Source: Paenibacillus beijingensis
GTDB taxonomy: Bacteria; Bacillota; Bacilli; Paenibacillales; Paenibacillaceae
Assembly: GCF_000961095.1 (NCBI RefSeq)
Contig: NZ_CP011058.1
Span: 3,871,501-3,935,500 of the forward strand
Length of the DNA stretch: 64,000 nt
Direction of reading: 5' to 3'
Position numbers and translations under genes: made by a program. Below, one piece after another: positions 1 through 8,074 of this stretch (its first letter is position 1; each line of letters opens with the position of its first letter). The notes under the pieces are model-generated. The model searched no databases. It saw only the letters and a list, made by a program, of their open reading frames with translations, and was not told the DNA's origin.

Positions 1-111
1 TACTTGAGGCTCGGTCGTTCCGGGTGTTCGCTTACGGCCGAAGGCTATCGATATTTGCGGGAAAAGCAGCAATATTCAATTCCAGAGTACCCCGCTGAAA
101 CGAATAGTTAA
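1..111 (+). CDS. C-terminal fragment of an unidentified gene
   Basis: An open frame runs from the first base to a TAA at 109-111 (36 residues, ending ...AETNS) and is followed by an intrinsic terminator. I do not recognise a family from this tail. Its position just upstream of a sigma-54 promoter would suit an enhancer-binding activator gene, but no Fis-type helix-turn-helix can be read in it, so that is only a guess from context. Confidence 0.3.
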   Translation, partial: YLRLGRSGCSLTAEGYRYLREKQQYSIPEYPAETNS

Positions 112-159
112 GCAAATACAGACCGTTTGTTAACGACGTTAGGAGCGTGACAGTCAAGG

Positions 160-180
160 GCACCGAAAGGTGCTTTTTTT
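160..180 (+). terminator. intrinsic terminator
   Basis: GCACC-GAAA-GGTGC stem-loop (160-173) with a stable GNRA loop, followed directly by seven T. It ends the gene whose last codons lie at 1-111 and insulates the sigma-54 operon downstream. Confidence 0.75.
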
Positions 181-223
181 ATTGAAATGGGTTTAATAGG
201 TGAAAAATATGGATTATTAGGAT

Positions 224-239
224 AATTGGGTCAATTGGG
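224..239 (+). promoter_or_regulatory. possible upstream activator site (direct repeat)
   Basis: AATTGGG is repeated at 224-230 and 233-239, about 100-115 bp upstream of the sigma-54 -24 element, a usual distance for an enhancer-binding protein. The repeat is short and AT-rich, so this is weak; no known consensus is matched. Confidence 0.2.
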
Positions 240-338
240 TTACTGAAAAGATGATCTGAATGGGAGGGAGATATTTCGATATCGGCAAACAGCTAACTTT
301 ATGGTTCATTATATCAAATAAAAACTGATTTTCGTGGC

Positions 339-355
339 TGGCACGCTTCTTGCTT
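339..355 (+). promoter_or_regulatory. sigma-54 (SigL) -24/-12 promoter
   Basis: TGGCAC (339-344), five bases, then TTGCTT (350-355). The invariant GG (340-341) and GC (352-353) are separated by exactly ten bases, matching the sigma-54 consensus. Transcription would begin near 365. In Bacillota this promoter class is used with RocR/BkdR/LevR-type activators for amino-acid, amine and sugar catabolism, which suits the operon that follows. It also rules out translation starts before about 365 for the first gene. Confidence 0.88.
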
Positions 356-388
356 ATATTTAGGGTGAGCTCAATTTATTTAAAAGGG

Positions 389-1491
389 GTGACATCAGAA
401 CTGAAGACACAATCAATAACAAACGTGGAAATGCAGCTGCTTGTAGCGCTTGCCTCCAAACTGATCGGCTTCGAGAACACCGAAGCGGAACGAATCAACC
501 GCTGTGCCGAATTTTGCAAGGAATGGTTGAACGAACATGGTGTAAGTTGCGAAACGGTTGAGAATGAAGGGCTGCGCAGTGTTGTGGCAACCGTTGGCAG
601 CGGCAGTCCTACCGTCCTTCTAAACGGACATTTGGACGTTGTCCCCGGTTCGCCCGAGGATTTTGTCCCTCGGGTGGAGGGGGGAAGCTCTTCGGTCGTG
701 GCACTTATGATATGCTCGGCGCCGTCGCCGGCATGATGGTGCTGATGGTGAAGCTAGCGGCATCTTCACTAAACTGCCGGGTCGTACTGGTTCTTGTGCC
801 GGACGAGGAAAGCGGAGGCGAGCGTGGAACGGCACATTTGGTGAAGCAGGGCATCATTGGCGATATTGCCATCTGCGGCGAGCCTACAAATCTCAATATC
901 GCCGTTCAGGCTAAAGGCATATTGCAGTTGCTCGTCGAGGTCCCGGGTGTGGCTGCTCACGGAAGCCGGCCCTGGCTCGGAACGAATGCGATTCTTAAGG
1001 CGATGGACCACTTTCGAAAACTCACTTCACTGCCTTTTTTTCAGGAAAGCACATTATTCTTCCATCAGCCATCTCTTAATCTGGCAAAAATTCAAGCCGG
1101 TCATGTGTTTAATCAGGTTCCCGATCGATGCGCGCTCGGTATCGACATCCGCTATCTGCCAGGTCAGAACCCGGATGACATTTTGAAGGCGGTTCGGGAA
1201 GTGATGGCCGGCTCTGAGGTGAGAGTGCATTTTCATGGGACGCCGGTTGAAACCAAGACGGACGATGTGTTGGTGAGCAGGCTTTGTCGTCATGCGGGCG
1301 CCTCTTTCTTCGGCCAAGACGGGTCTGCGGATACACGGTTTTATGCTGAGCAGGGAATTCCTGCCGTGGAATTCGGACCCGCAGGGGCTAATCACCACGG
1401 TCCCGGAGAATATGTGGATATTGCGTCGCTGTGCGATTATGTACGGATTTTGCATGAATTTATTTTACATATAAAGGATGATGAACAATGA
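389..1491 (+). pseudogene. M20 family amidohydrolase/deacylase, frameshifted
   Basis: The protein is an M20/ArgE-DapE type zinc hydrolase of about 365 residues that removes an acyl or aminoacyl group from a substrate nitrogen. The N-terminal part (389 to about 684) holds the metal motif NGHLDVVPG. The C-terminal part, in the frame of 712-1491, holds DEESGG, CGEPT, the dimerisation-domain motif AAHGSRPWLG and the last metal ligand in NHHGPGEY. The two halves are in different frames: the G run at 679-684 has six G where seven would give the continuous family sequence GGKLFGRGTYDM. This is a one-base deletion, a sequencing error, or -1 slippage on G_GGG_GGA. The start is uncertain: AAGGGGTGA (384-392) best serves a CTG at 401, while GTG 389 overlaps it. 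The gene overlaps the next one by four bases. Confidence 0.75.
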
Positions 1492-2249
1492 AATTTGACA
1501 ATAAGGTCGTAATCGTTACCGGTGGTGGATCGGGCAACGGAAGATCCATCGCGCTGCGTTTTCTGGAGGAGGGGGCGAAGGTCGTCGTAGCCGATCTGAA
1601 TTTGGATGGAGCCAATGAAACCGTTGCGATGGCTTCGGCCGGCAGCAAGGCACTGGCGTTGAAAGCGGACGTGACGAACAAACGCGATGTGGAGCAGATG
1701 ATTGCAAGCGCCGTGGAGGCTTTCGGTACGCTTGATATTCTGGTTAACAATGCGGGCATCGTTGCCTTTACTCCGTTCCTGGAGTTATCGGAGGAAGAAT
1801 GGGACAAAGTGCACGATGTCAATCTGAAGGCTCCTTTCCTGTGCTCGCAGGCTGCTGCCAAAGTAATGATTGATGGCAAAACGCAGGGGCGCATTATTAA
1901 CATTACATCGGTGGAAGCACACCGGATTGTATCGAGCAGCGGTCACTGTCAGCCCCATTACAACTCCTCGAAGGGAGGGCTCAATTTGCTCACCAAGGCG
2001 GTGGCGCTGGAACTGGCGCCTTACGGGATCACGGTGAACAGTGTGGCTCCGGGTGTGGTGGCGACACCTTTTACCGAGAACGGTCTCAAGAATCCTGAAA
2101 TCAAGAAGTGGGTGCTTGACCGAATCCCGGTCGGTAGAATCGCGGCTACAGAGGATATCGCCAATGCAGTGCTTTTCCTGGCCATGCCGGAATCGGAATA
2201 TATTACAGGATCGACAATATTTGTGGACGGCGGTTGGACCATCGCTTAA
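1488..2249 (+). CDS. short-chain dehydrogenase/reductase (first of two in operon)
   Basis: A 253-residue classical SDR, probably an NAD(P)-dependent alcohol dehydrogenase acting in the cytoplasm. It shows the cofactor motif TGGGSGNG (residues 11-18), NNAG near 88-91, the catalytic Ser in ITSVEAH, and YNSSK (Y-x3-K). The C-terminal ITGSTIFVDGG is typical of the family. The substrate cannot be read. ATG overlaps the stop of the M20 gene (ATGA), so the two are translationally coupled. Between an amidohydrolase and a gamma-glutamyl ligase, a role in oxidising the hydroxyl group of an amino alcohol or its gamma-glutamyl derivative is an inference. Confidence 0.85.
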   Translation: MKFDNKVVIVTGGGSGNGRSIALRFLEEGAKVVVADLNLDGANETVAMASAGSKALALKADVTNKRDVEQMIASAVEAFGTLDILVNNAGIVAFTPFLELSEEEWDKVHDVNLKAPFLCSQAAAKVMIDGKTQGRIINITSVEAHRIVSSSGHCQPHYNSSKGGLNLLTKAVALELAPYGITVNSVAPGVVATPFTENGLKNPEIKKWVLDRIPVGRIAATEDIANAVLFLAMPESEYITGSTIFVDGGWTIA

Positions 2250-2277
2250 TCCAAACTGGAAAAAAGGGGAGACAAGG

Positions 2278-3636
2278 ATGACAAGACTGAGTTTAGCAGC
2301 CCTGGGGAATATGGCCGACTCCGGCGAGATCACTTCCGTCATTGTAGCCGGTGTTGACATGCAGGGAAAGCTGTTCGGCAAGCGCATCCCCGCAAAACAT
2401 TTTGTGGAAGACGCTAAAGACGGCATTCATATGTGTGCTTTGAATTTGGCCTGGGACGTAAGCCTTAATTTCGGCGCCTTCGACTTTTGTAATTGGGAGA
2501 CGGGTGCCCATGATATGAAAACCGTCCCCGATTTATCGACGTTGCGGCCTTATCCTTGGTCCCCTCAAACGGCTTTTGTACTCGCCGACCTTTACGATAA
2601 AGACGGCTCGGGGATTAGCATCGCTCCGCGAAATATGCTGAAGGCGCAGATCGCCAAGGCGGATTCCATGGGTTTCAAGGCATTTGCCGCATCTGAAATT
2701 GAATTTTATATTTTCAAGGAAACCGCCGAATCCGTTCGGGTCAAAAATTATACGAACCTGACCCCCTTGTTTCCGTATCCGATCGACTATTCGGTATTCC
2801 GATTGACGGTCGACCACTGGTTTCTAGGTCAATTGACGACGAACCTCGAGGCGGCCGGCGTGCCGATCGAAGCGCTAAAAGGCGAATGGGGCAACGGTCA
2901 AATCGAACTGAACGTTCGTTACGCGGAAGCTCTTGAGATGGCCGACCGCACCGCGATTTATAAAAACGGGATTAAGGAAATGGCTGCCTTGAACAACCTG
3001 ATGGCTACATTCATGGCAAAACAGGATACGAACGACTCCGGAAGCAGCGGACATACCCACATCAGCCTCTGGGACAGGGAAGGGGTCTACAATCGACTTT
3101 ACGATCCGGATGCGGAATACGGCTTGTCGACGAACGGACGCTACTTCCTCGGAGGAATGCTCGCGCTGGCGCCGGAAATGATGGTATTCTACGCTCCTTA
3201 TGTGAATTCGTACAAGCGCATCAACGATTTCGGCTCCGGCGCACCGAATACGGTAAGCTGGGGTATTGACAATCGCAGCACCTCGTTCCGTTTTGATGGT
3301 AAAGGCAAGTCATGCCGCTTTGAAAATCGGGTGCCCGGCGCCGACGCCAATCATTATTTGGTGCTGACCGCGATGCTGGCTTCGGGATTGTACGGCATCG
3401 AACATAAAATCGAGATTCCCGGTCCGATCAAGGGCAATGCAAGCGGAATGGAGCTGCCCAAGCTTCCGACCAATCTGTACGATGCTTGCCGGCTGCTGGA
3501 GAAAAGCGATACCGTTCGCGAATTGCTTGGGAGCAGTGTGGTCGATCATTATTTGCAGGCGGTCCATCTGGAGCTGCAGGAATATTTTTCGACCGTGACA
3601 GACTGGGAGCGCCGGAAATATTTTGAGTTTATCTAG
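2278..3636 (+). CDS. glutamine synthetase-like gamma-glutamyl-amine ligase
   Basis: 452 residues of the glutamine synthetase superfamily, ATP-dependent, joining glutamate to an amine. It has the metal-binding SEIEFY (about 138-143) and GQIELNV (about 205-211), the ATP-site GHTHIS (about 258-263), and the C-terminal arginine-rich CRFENRVPGAD where GS has R-E-R-P-A. It lacks the usual GlnA N-terminal latch and resembles the PuuA/GlnA4/IpuC branch that gamma-glutamylates amines or amino alcohols rather than making glutamine. A longer open frame extends upstream inside the SDR gene. ATG 2278 was chosen for its AAAAAGGGGAGA site and conserved start. Substrate unknown. Confidence 0.85.
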   Translation: MTRLSLAALGNMADSGEITSVIVAGVDMQGKLFGKRIPAKHFVEDAKDGIHMCALNLAWDVSLNFGAFDFCNWETGAHDMKTVPDLSTLRPYPWSPQTAFVLADLYDKDGSGISIAPRNMLKAQIAKADSMGFKAFAASEIEFYIFKETAESVRVKNYTNLTPLFPYPIDYSVFRLTVDHWFLGQLTTNLEAAGVPIEALKGEWGNGQIELNVRYAEALEMADRTAIYKNGIKEMAALNNLMATFMAKQDTNDSGSSGHTHISLWDREGVYNRLYDPDAEYGLSTNGRYFLGGMLALAPEMMVFYAPYVNSYKRINDFGSGAPNTVSWGIDNRSTSFRFDGKGKSCRFENRVPGADANHYLVLTAMLASGLYGIEHKIEIPGPIKGNASGMELPKLPTNLYDACRLLEKSDTVRELLGSSVVDHYLQAVHLELQEYFSTVTDWERRKYFEFI

Positions 3637-3682
3637 CCAATTGTGGGTTTTATTAACTTGATCATGATCAGGGAGGATGCGG

Positions 3683-5137
3683 ATGGATAGCGTAATGCTA
3701 AATGAATGGAATTATAACTGGGTCGGAGGCGAACGACGCTCGTCTGCGGCCACGATGGAAGTACGCAATCCGGGAACAGGAGAGCTGATCGGTCTCATCC
3801 CCGACCTGGAGGATCAAGGCGTGCAAGAGGCCATAGATCACGCCAGTGAAGCGCTGCACGAATGGTCGGAGCTGCCGGCCAAGAAAAGAGCCCGCTATCT
3901 GGAAGAATGGTCGGAGCGGCTTATGCACAACCGCGAAGCGCTTGCTCTGTTGCTGTCCAAGGAGCAAGGCAAGCCTTTCTCTGAAGCGAGAGGCGAGATC
4001 GAAGGGACTGTCGACATTATACGGTGGTATGCGGAGGAATCAAAAAGGGCTTACGGTGAAATCATTCCTTCCTCCAATCCGGGCCAGCAGTTGCTAGTGT
4101 ACCGGGAGCCGATAGGCGTAGTAGCGCTAATCACGCCGATGAACTTCCCTAGCGCGACCGTAGCGCGGAAGGTTGCACCGGCGCTTGCGGCTGGTTGCAC
4201 CCTAGTGTTGAAGCCGGCCGAAACGACGTCCATGACCGCCATTGCCATCTTCAGCCATCTCATACAGACGGGTCTGCCTAAAGGGACGGCCAATCTGGTA
4301 ACGGGAGACCCTTCGCGAATCGGGAGCGTACTGATGCAGGATTCCCGCGTACGCAAGGTTTCATTTACAGGTTCGACAGCCGTTGGTAAAAAATTGATGG
4401 AGCAGGCTGCGGCGACCGTCAAAAAAGTATCGCTTGAGCTGGGCGGCAATTCGCCGGTCATCGTGTTCCCGGACGCCGATCTGGACAAAGCTGCCAAACA
4501 GATTGTCGCCAATAAATTTGAAAACTGCGGCCAGGTTTGTAATGGAATTAATCTCATCTATGTGCATGAGGATGTTCACGACGCCTTGTTGGACAAGCTT
4601 CTTACGCTTATCCGGACATTGATCACGGGTATCGGTACAGAACCAGGCACCGACATCGGCCCGCTCATTAATGAAAGGGCGGTGCAGAAAGTGGAGCGGC
4701 TTGTGCTAGACGCCATAAATAAGGGAGCCAAGCTGCTCACCGGAGGAAAACGCCTTACGGAAGAACCATATACTCGCGGGCACTTTTATGCTCCGACGCT
4801 GCTGGATGGCGTTACCCGCGAGATGCATATAACGCGTGAGGAAATATTTGGGCCGGTCATGCCCGTATTAACATTTAAACGTGAATCGGAGGCTGTGGCT
4901 GCTGCGAATGATACGAGCTATGGTTTGGCGGCTTATCTTTTTACTCGAGATTTCGCCCGAATCCACCGGATGATCCAGCAGCTGCAAAGCGGCAATATTG
5001 GGATCAACGGGACATCGCTTGCTTACACGCAGGCGCCGTTTGGCGGAATTAAAGAGAGCGGCATCGGCCGTGAAGGCGGAAGACAAGGGCTTGAAGAATT
5101 TATTTCGTTAAAATATGTCGCCATGACCACGGTATAA
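3683..5137 (+). CDS. NAD(P)-dependent aldehyde dehydrogenase (GabD-like)
   Basis: 484 residues, oxidising an aldehyde to the acid. The family features are present: a cofactor loop with FTGSTAVGK (about 230-238), catalytic Glu in LELGG (about 252), nucleophile Cys in ENCGQVC (about 286), EEIFGPV and the C-terminal PFGGIKESGIGREGG. The sequence style (ARKVAPALAAGC) is that of succinate-semialdehyde dehydrogenases, but the usual WNFP is MNFP. The nearest ATG (3677) overlaps the Shine-Dalgarno GGGAGG (3671-3676), so ATG 3683 with a six-base spacer is preferred. Next to the gamma-glutamyl ligase it could oxidise a gamma-glutamyl-amino-aldehyde; that is inferred. Confidence 0.88.
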   Translation: MDSVMLNEWNYNWVGGERRSSAATMEVRNPGTGELIGLIPDLEDQGVQEAIDHASEALHEWSELPAKKRARYLEEWSERLMHNREALALLLSKEQGKPFSEARGEIEGTVDIIRWYAEESKRAYGEIIPSSNPGQQLLVYREPIGVVALITPMNFPSATVARKVAPALAAGCTLVLKPAETTSMTAIAIFSHLIQTGLPKGTANLVTGDPSRIGSVLMQDSRVRKVSFTGSTAVGKKLMEQAAATVKKVSLELGGNSPVIVFPDADLDKAAKQIVANKFENCGQVCNGINLIYVHEDVHDALLDKLLTLIRTLITGIGTEPGTDIGPLINERAVQKVERLVLDAINKGAKLLTGGKRLTEEPYTRGHFYAPTLLDGVTREMHITREEIFGPVMPVLTFKRESEAVAAANDTSYGLAAYLFTRDFARIHRMIQQLQSGNIGINGTSLAYTQAPFGGIKESGIGREGGRQGLEEFISLKYVAMTTV

Positions 5138-5176
5138 CGTTGGGGCGAACAGCGCGGCCATAGGTGGGGATCGAGT

Positions 5177-5461
5177 ATGAGAGTGAGCAATCAACAAACG
5201 CTGACGGTGCTCATGAAGCGTCGTGAAGAGGTGCTGCTGCGAATTACGGGATTGTTTGTCCGCAGAAGCCTCGAAATCGAGAGCTTGAAACTGGAATGTA
5301 AAGTTACGCCGAATGACGGTGTGTTATGGCATATGACCGTCACGGCACGGGCTGAGGAACGAGAATGGAAACAGCTGATTCTGCGGTTGCTCAAGTTAAT
5401 CGATGTGCTGTCGGTGAATGGCAGTGGCCTCGGGGCTGCATTAAACCGGAAGGCTGAGTGA
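5177..5461 (+). CDS. small ACT-domain protein, IlvM-like
   Basis: 94 residues forming a single ACT domain of the type found at the start of acetolactate synthase regulatory subunits: a first strand QTLTVLMKR, a helix LLRITGLFVRRSLEIESL and strands to about residue 80. The ligand-loop signature R-x-PGVL of true IlvH is degraded to RREEVL, so effector binding may be altered. No acetolactate synthase gene is nearby. It immediately precedes and overlaps the end region of an ACT-MFS fusion gene, which suggests the two ACT domains pair as in IlvM/IlvN-type dimers; this pairing is inference. Confidence 0.7.
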   Translation: MRVSNQQTLTVLMKRREEVLLRITGLFVRRSLEIESLKLECKVTPNDGVLWHMTVTARAEEREWKQLILRLLKLIDVLSVNGSGLGAALNRKAE

Positions 5462-5481
5462 TGATGGAGGAGGGAAGGACG

Positions 5482-6888
5482 ATGCAAACGATTACGCTTC
5501 GGGTAACCGACAGGCCCGGCGTATTAGCGCGCGTTTCTGAACTTCTTGCCGGTCGAGGCTGTAATATCGATAGCATGAAGATCACGCAGGAATGCCGTCC
5601 CGGTTTCGCTCTTATGCGCATTAACGCCCGTATCGATAATGACCATCTGGATATTCTCGTCCGAGAGATGGGGAGCCTCCAGGATGTGCTCGTCGTCCGG
5701 TCGGCTCGGGAACGGACAGCGGCGTTCTCATATTGGACCGTAGCATACGGCTTGTTCGTTACGATTTTGGGTATTAATTTGGCTTCTCCTTTATATGCGG
5801 CTTATAAGATTCAATGGAGTTTGACACCAGGGATGATCGCGCTTCTCTTCGCGGTTTATGCCTTTGTTGTAATACCTTCGATCGTTTTATTCGGGCAGTT
5901 GTCGGATCGAATCGGATCCAAAGCTATTCTGCTTTGGGGGATCTTGGTATCATTGCTTGCCTCAATCTGCTTCGCAATGGCGGGTGGGGTTTCCATGCTG
6001 CTGTTGGCTAGGGCGATACAGGGGCTTTCCGTAGGGATGTTCAACGGCGTAGCGGTATCCGCGTTGACGGCGCTCCATCCTAGTCGCGACAGTCACCGTG
6101 CCGCGTTCTTTGCGGCACTCTCCGTCACGACGGGAAACGCCCTCGGGCCGTTGATGTCCGGGGCGCTTGCTGAGTGGGCGCCGTTCCCGACCCGGCTTCC
6201 ATACCTCGTACACGGATTGTTGATCCTTCCCGGTATAATCGGGTTGCTGTTAGTGCGCATCCAGCACCCGGTTCCGGTAAAGACCCGGCTTCATTTGCCT
6301 GTCTTGCCACGCACAATCCGGGCTCCATTTTATACAGCCGCTGCGACTTCCTTTATTGCGTGGGCCGTGGTCAGCCTGTTCCTGTCGGTTATCCCATCTT
6401 ACATGGACGAGTGGATTGGCAGGTCGTCGAGCTACTTATTCGCCGCTTTTACAGCTGCTATTGTATTGGGCGTATCATCGGCCAGCCAATCTCTGTTTGC
6501 TAAATGGCCATTACCCCGGATGGCGGCCGCGGGATTCGTTCTCCTGTTTTCAGGCCTGACAAGTCTTGTACTCACCATGCATGTAAGTTCATCGATACTG
6601 CTTGCGGTGTCGGCAGTTCTCGTCGGCCTCGGACATGGCCCGCTGTACGCCGGCAGCTTGGCATCCGTCAATGAACTTGCTCCGGAACAGGCTCGCGGGG
6701 ATACGGTTTCCTTTTTTTACGCCGGCACTTATCTGGGCGTTGCGATCCCCGTTTTAGGTTTCGGGTATGCCGCTGAATACATCGGTTTTGTGCATGCTGT
6801 CGAATTATTTAGTGCGGTGATGTGCGCATTTTCGGTTTGGACTTGGATGCGTTGGCGAAATGTGAACAAATGGAGGGATTTCAGATGA
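5482..6888 (+). CDS. ACT domain fused to MFS transporter
   Basis: 468 residues. Positions 1-75 are a well-formed IlvH/IlvN-type ACT domain (TITLRVTDRPGVLARVSELL, then GCNIDSMKI). They are followed after RSARERT by about 12 hydrophobic segments of a major facilitator transporter, with the loop motif GQLSDRIGSK between helices 2 and 3. ATG 5458 is in frame, but GGAGGGAAGGACG just before ATG 5482 decides the start. The frame is continuous from ACT into the first helix (SYWTVAYGLFVTILGI). An amino acid bound by the ACT domain could gate transport or membrane association; this is inference. A missing stop in the assembly would also give this picture. It overlaps the next gene by four bases. Confidence 0.8.
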   Translation: MQTITLRVTDRPGVLARVSELLAGRGCNIDSMKITQECRPGFALMRINARIDNDHLDILVREMGSLQDVLVVRSARERTAAFSYWTVAYGLFVTILGINLASPLYAAYKIQWSLTPGMIALLFAVYAFVVIPSIVLFGQLSDRIGSKAILLWGILVSLLASICFAMAGGVSMLLLARAIQGLSVGMFNGVAVSALTALHPSRDSHRAAFFAALSVTTGNALGPLMSGALAEWAPFPTRLPYLVHGLLILPGIIGLLLVRIQHPVPVKTRLHLPVLPRTIRAPFYTAAATSFIAWAVVSLFLSVIPSYMDEWIGRSSSYLFAAFTAAIVLGVSSASQSLFAKWPLPRMAAAGFVLLFSGLTSLVLTMHVSSSILLAVSAVLVGLGHGPLYAGSLASVNELAPEQARGDTVSFFYAGTYLGVAIPVLGFGYAAEYIGFVHAVELFSAVMCAFSVWTWMRWRNVNKWRDFR

Positions 6889-7997
6889 GATTGTTTGACA
6901 TCATGGACAAGGACGATTACGAAGAGGTACTGTTTTGCAAGGATAAGCGATCCGGATTGAAGGCGATCATCGCGATTCACGATACAACGCTTGGTCCGGC
7001 ACTGGGTGGAACCCGAATGTGGGCCTATGGCTCAGAGGAAGAAGCGCTTGAAGATGTACTGCGCTTGGCCAAGGGCATGACCTACAAAAATGCCATTTCA
7101 GGGTTGAATCTGGGCGGAGGCAAAACCGTGATTATCGGAAACCCGCGAACCGACAAGAGCGAAGCGATGCTGCGTGCGTTCGGTCGCTATATTCAAAGTC
7201 TGAATGGACGCTATATCACTGCCGAAGACGTCGGAACGACAGTCGAGGATATGGATACGATTCACCAGGAAACGGATTACGTAACCGGCATCTCGCCAGG
7301 ATTCGGTTCCTCGGGCAATCCGTCCCCGGCAACAGCTTACGGCGTGTATCAGGGCATGAAGGCTGCAGCAAAGGAAGCTTTCGGTTTCGATAGTTTGGCC
7401 GGTAAAACAATCGCCGTTCAGGGCGTCGGCAATGTCGCTTTCAATCTATGCCGGTATTTGCATGAAGAAGGGGCGTACCTTATAGTGACCGACATCAACA
7501 ATGAAGCGGTCCGACAAGCTGTTGAAAAGTTCAGAGCGGTAGCCGTAGACCCTGAGGATATTTATGATGTCCACTGTGATATTTACGCGCCGTGCGCGCT
7601 AGGCGGGACAATCAACGATGAGACGATTCCACGGCTTAAAGCCAAGGTGGTCGCGGGCTCGGCCAATAATCAATTAAAGGAAGCCCGCCATGGCGATCGG
7701 CTGCATAAAATGGGAATCGTTTATGCACCGGATTATGTAATTAATGCGGGCGGGGTCATCAACATAGCCGATGAATTGAACGGATACAACAAGGATCGCG
7801 CATTCAAGAAGATCGGAGAAATCTATGGGACGCTTAACCGAATTTTCGATATATCCAGAGCTGAAGGAATCCCGCCGCACGCGGCCGCGGACCGTCTGGC
7901 AGAACAACGCATCGATCAGCTCCGTCATGCCCGCAGTACGTTCTTGCGGAACGACCACCATGCTATAAGCCGTCGCCGTTCATTCAATAAAGCCTGA
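6885..7997 (+). CDS. bcd: leucine dehydrogenase-type amino acid dehydrogenase
   Basis: 370 residues of the Glu/Leu/Phe/Val dehydrogenase family, which oxidatively deaminate branched-chain amino acids to 2-oxoacids and ammonia with NAD. The catalytic Lys80 sits in LGGGKTVI, exactly the position known for leucine dehydrogenase. TAEDVGTTVEDM is present, as is the NAD fold motif VQGVGNVAFNL. The C-terminus (ADRLAEQRI, RSTFLRNDH) closely resembles Bacillus leucine dehydrogenase. ATG 6885 follows GGAGGG at eight bases; an in-frame upstream ATG lies inside the transporter gene. Together with ACT domains that usually sense branched-chain amino acids, it points to an aliphatic amino acid as substrate, product or signal. 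Confidence 0.88.
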   Translation: MRLFDIMDKDDYEEVLFCKDKRSGLKAIIAIHDTTLGPALGGTRMWAYGSEEEALEDVLRLAKGMTYKNAISGLNLGGGKTVIIGNPRTDKSEAMLRAFGRYIQSLNGRYITAEDVGTTVEDMDTIHQETDYVTGISPGFGSSGNPSPATAYGVYQGMKAAAKEAFGFDSLAGKTIAVQGVGNVAFNLCRYLHEEGAYLIVTDINNEAVRQAVEKFRAVAVDPEDIYDVHCDIYAPCALGGTINDETIPRLKAKVVAGSANNQLKEARHGDRLHKMGIVYAPDYVINAGGVINIADELNGYNKDRAFKKIGEIYGTLNRIFDISRAEGIPPHAAADRLAEQRIDQLRHARSTFLRNDHHAISRRRSFNKA

Positions 7998-8074
7998 TCA
8001 ACGAAAAGACAGTCCGTCTGCCGTTTGAAAGGTGGACGTTAATATTTTTCATTAAGGAAAGAGAGGCGCTGTTT

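Noticed and set aside
1..350. CRISPR array or phage-like features
   Set aside because: No regularly spaced repeats, no cas, integrase or transposase genes are seen here or in the rest of the window.
3637..3682. Regulatory palindrome TGATCATGATCA before the aldehyde dehydrogenase
   Set aside because: Short self-complementary sequence inside the operon with no known protein consensus; likely chance.
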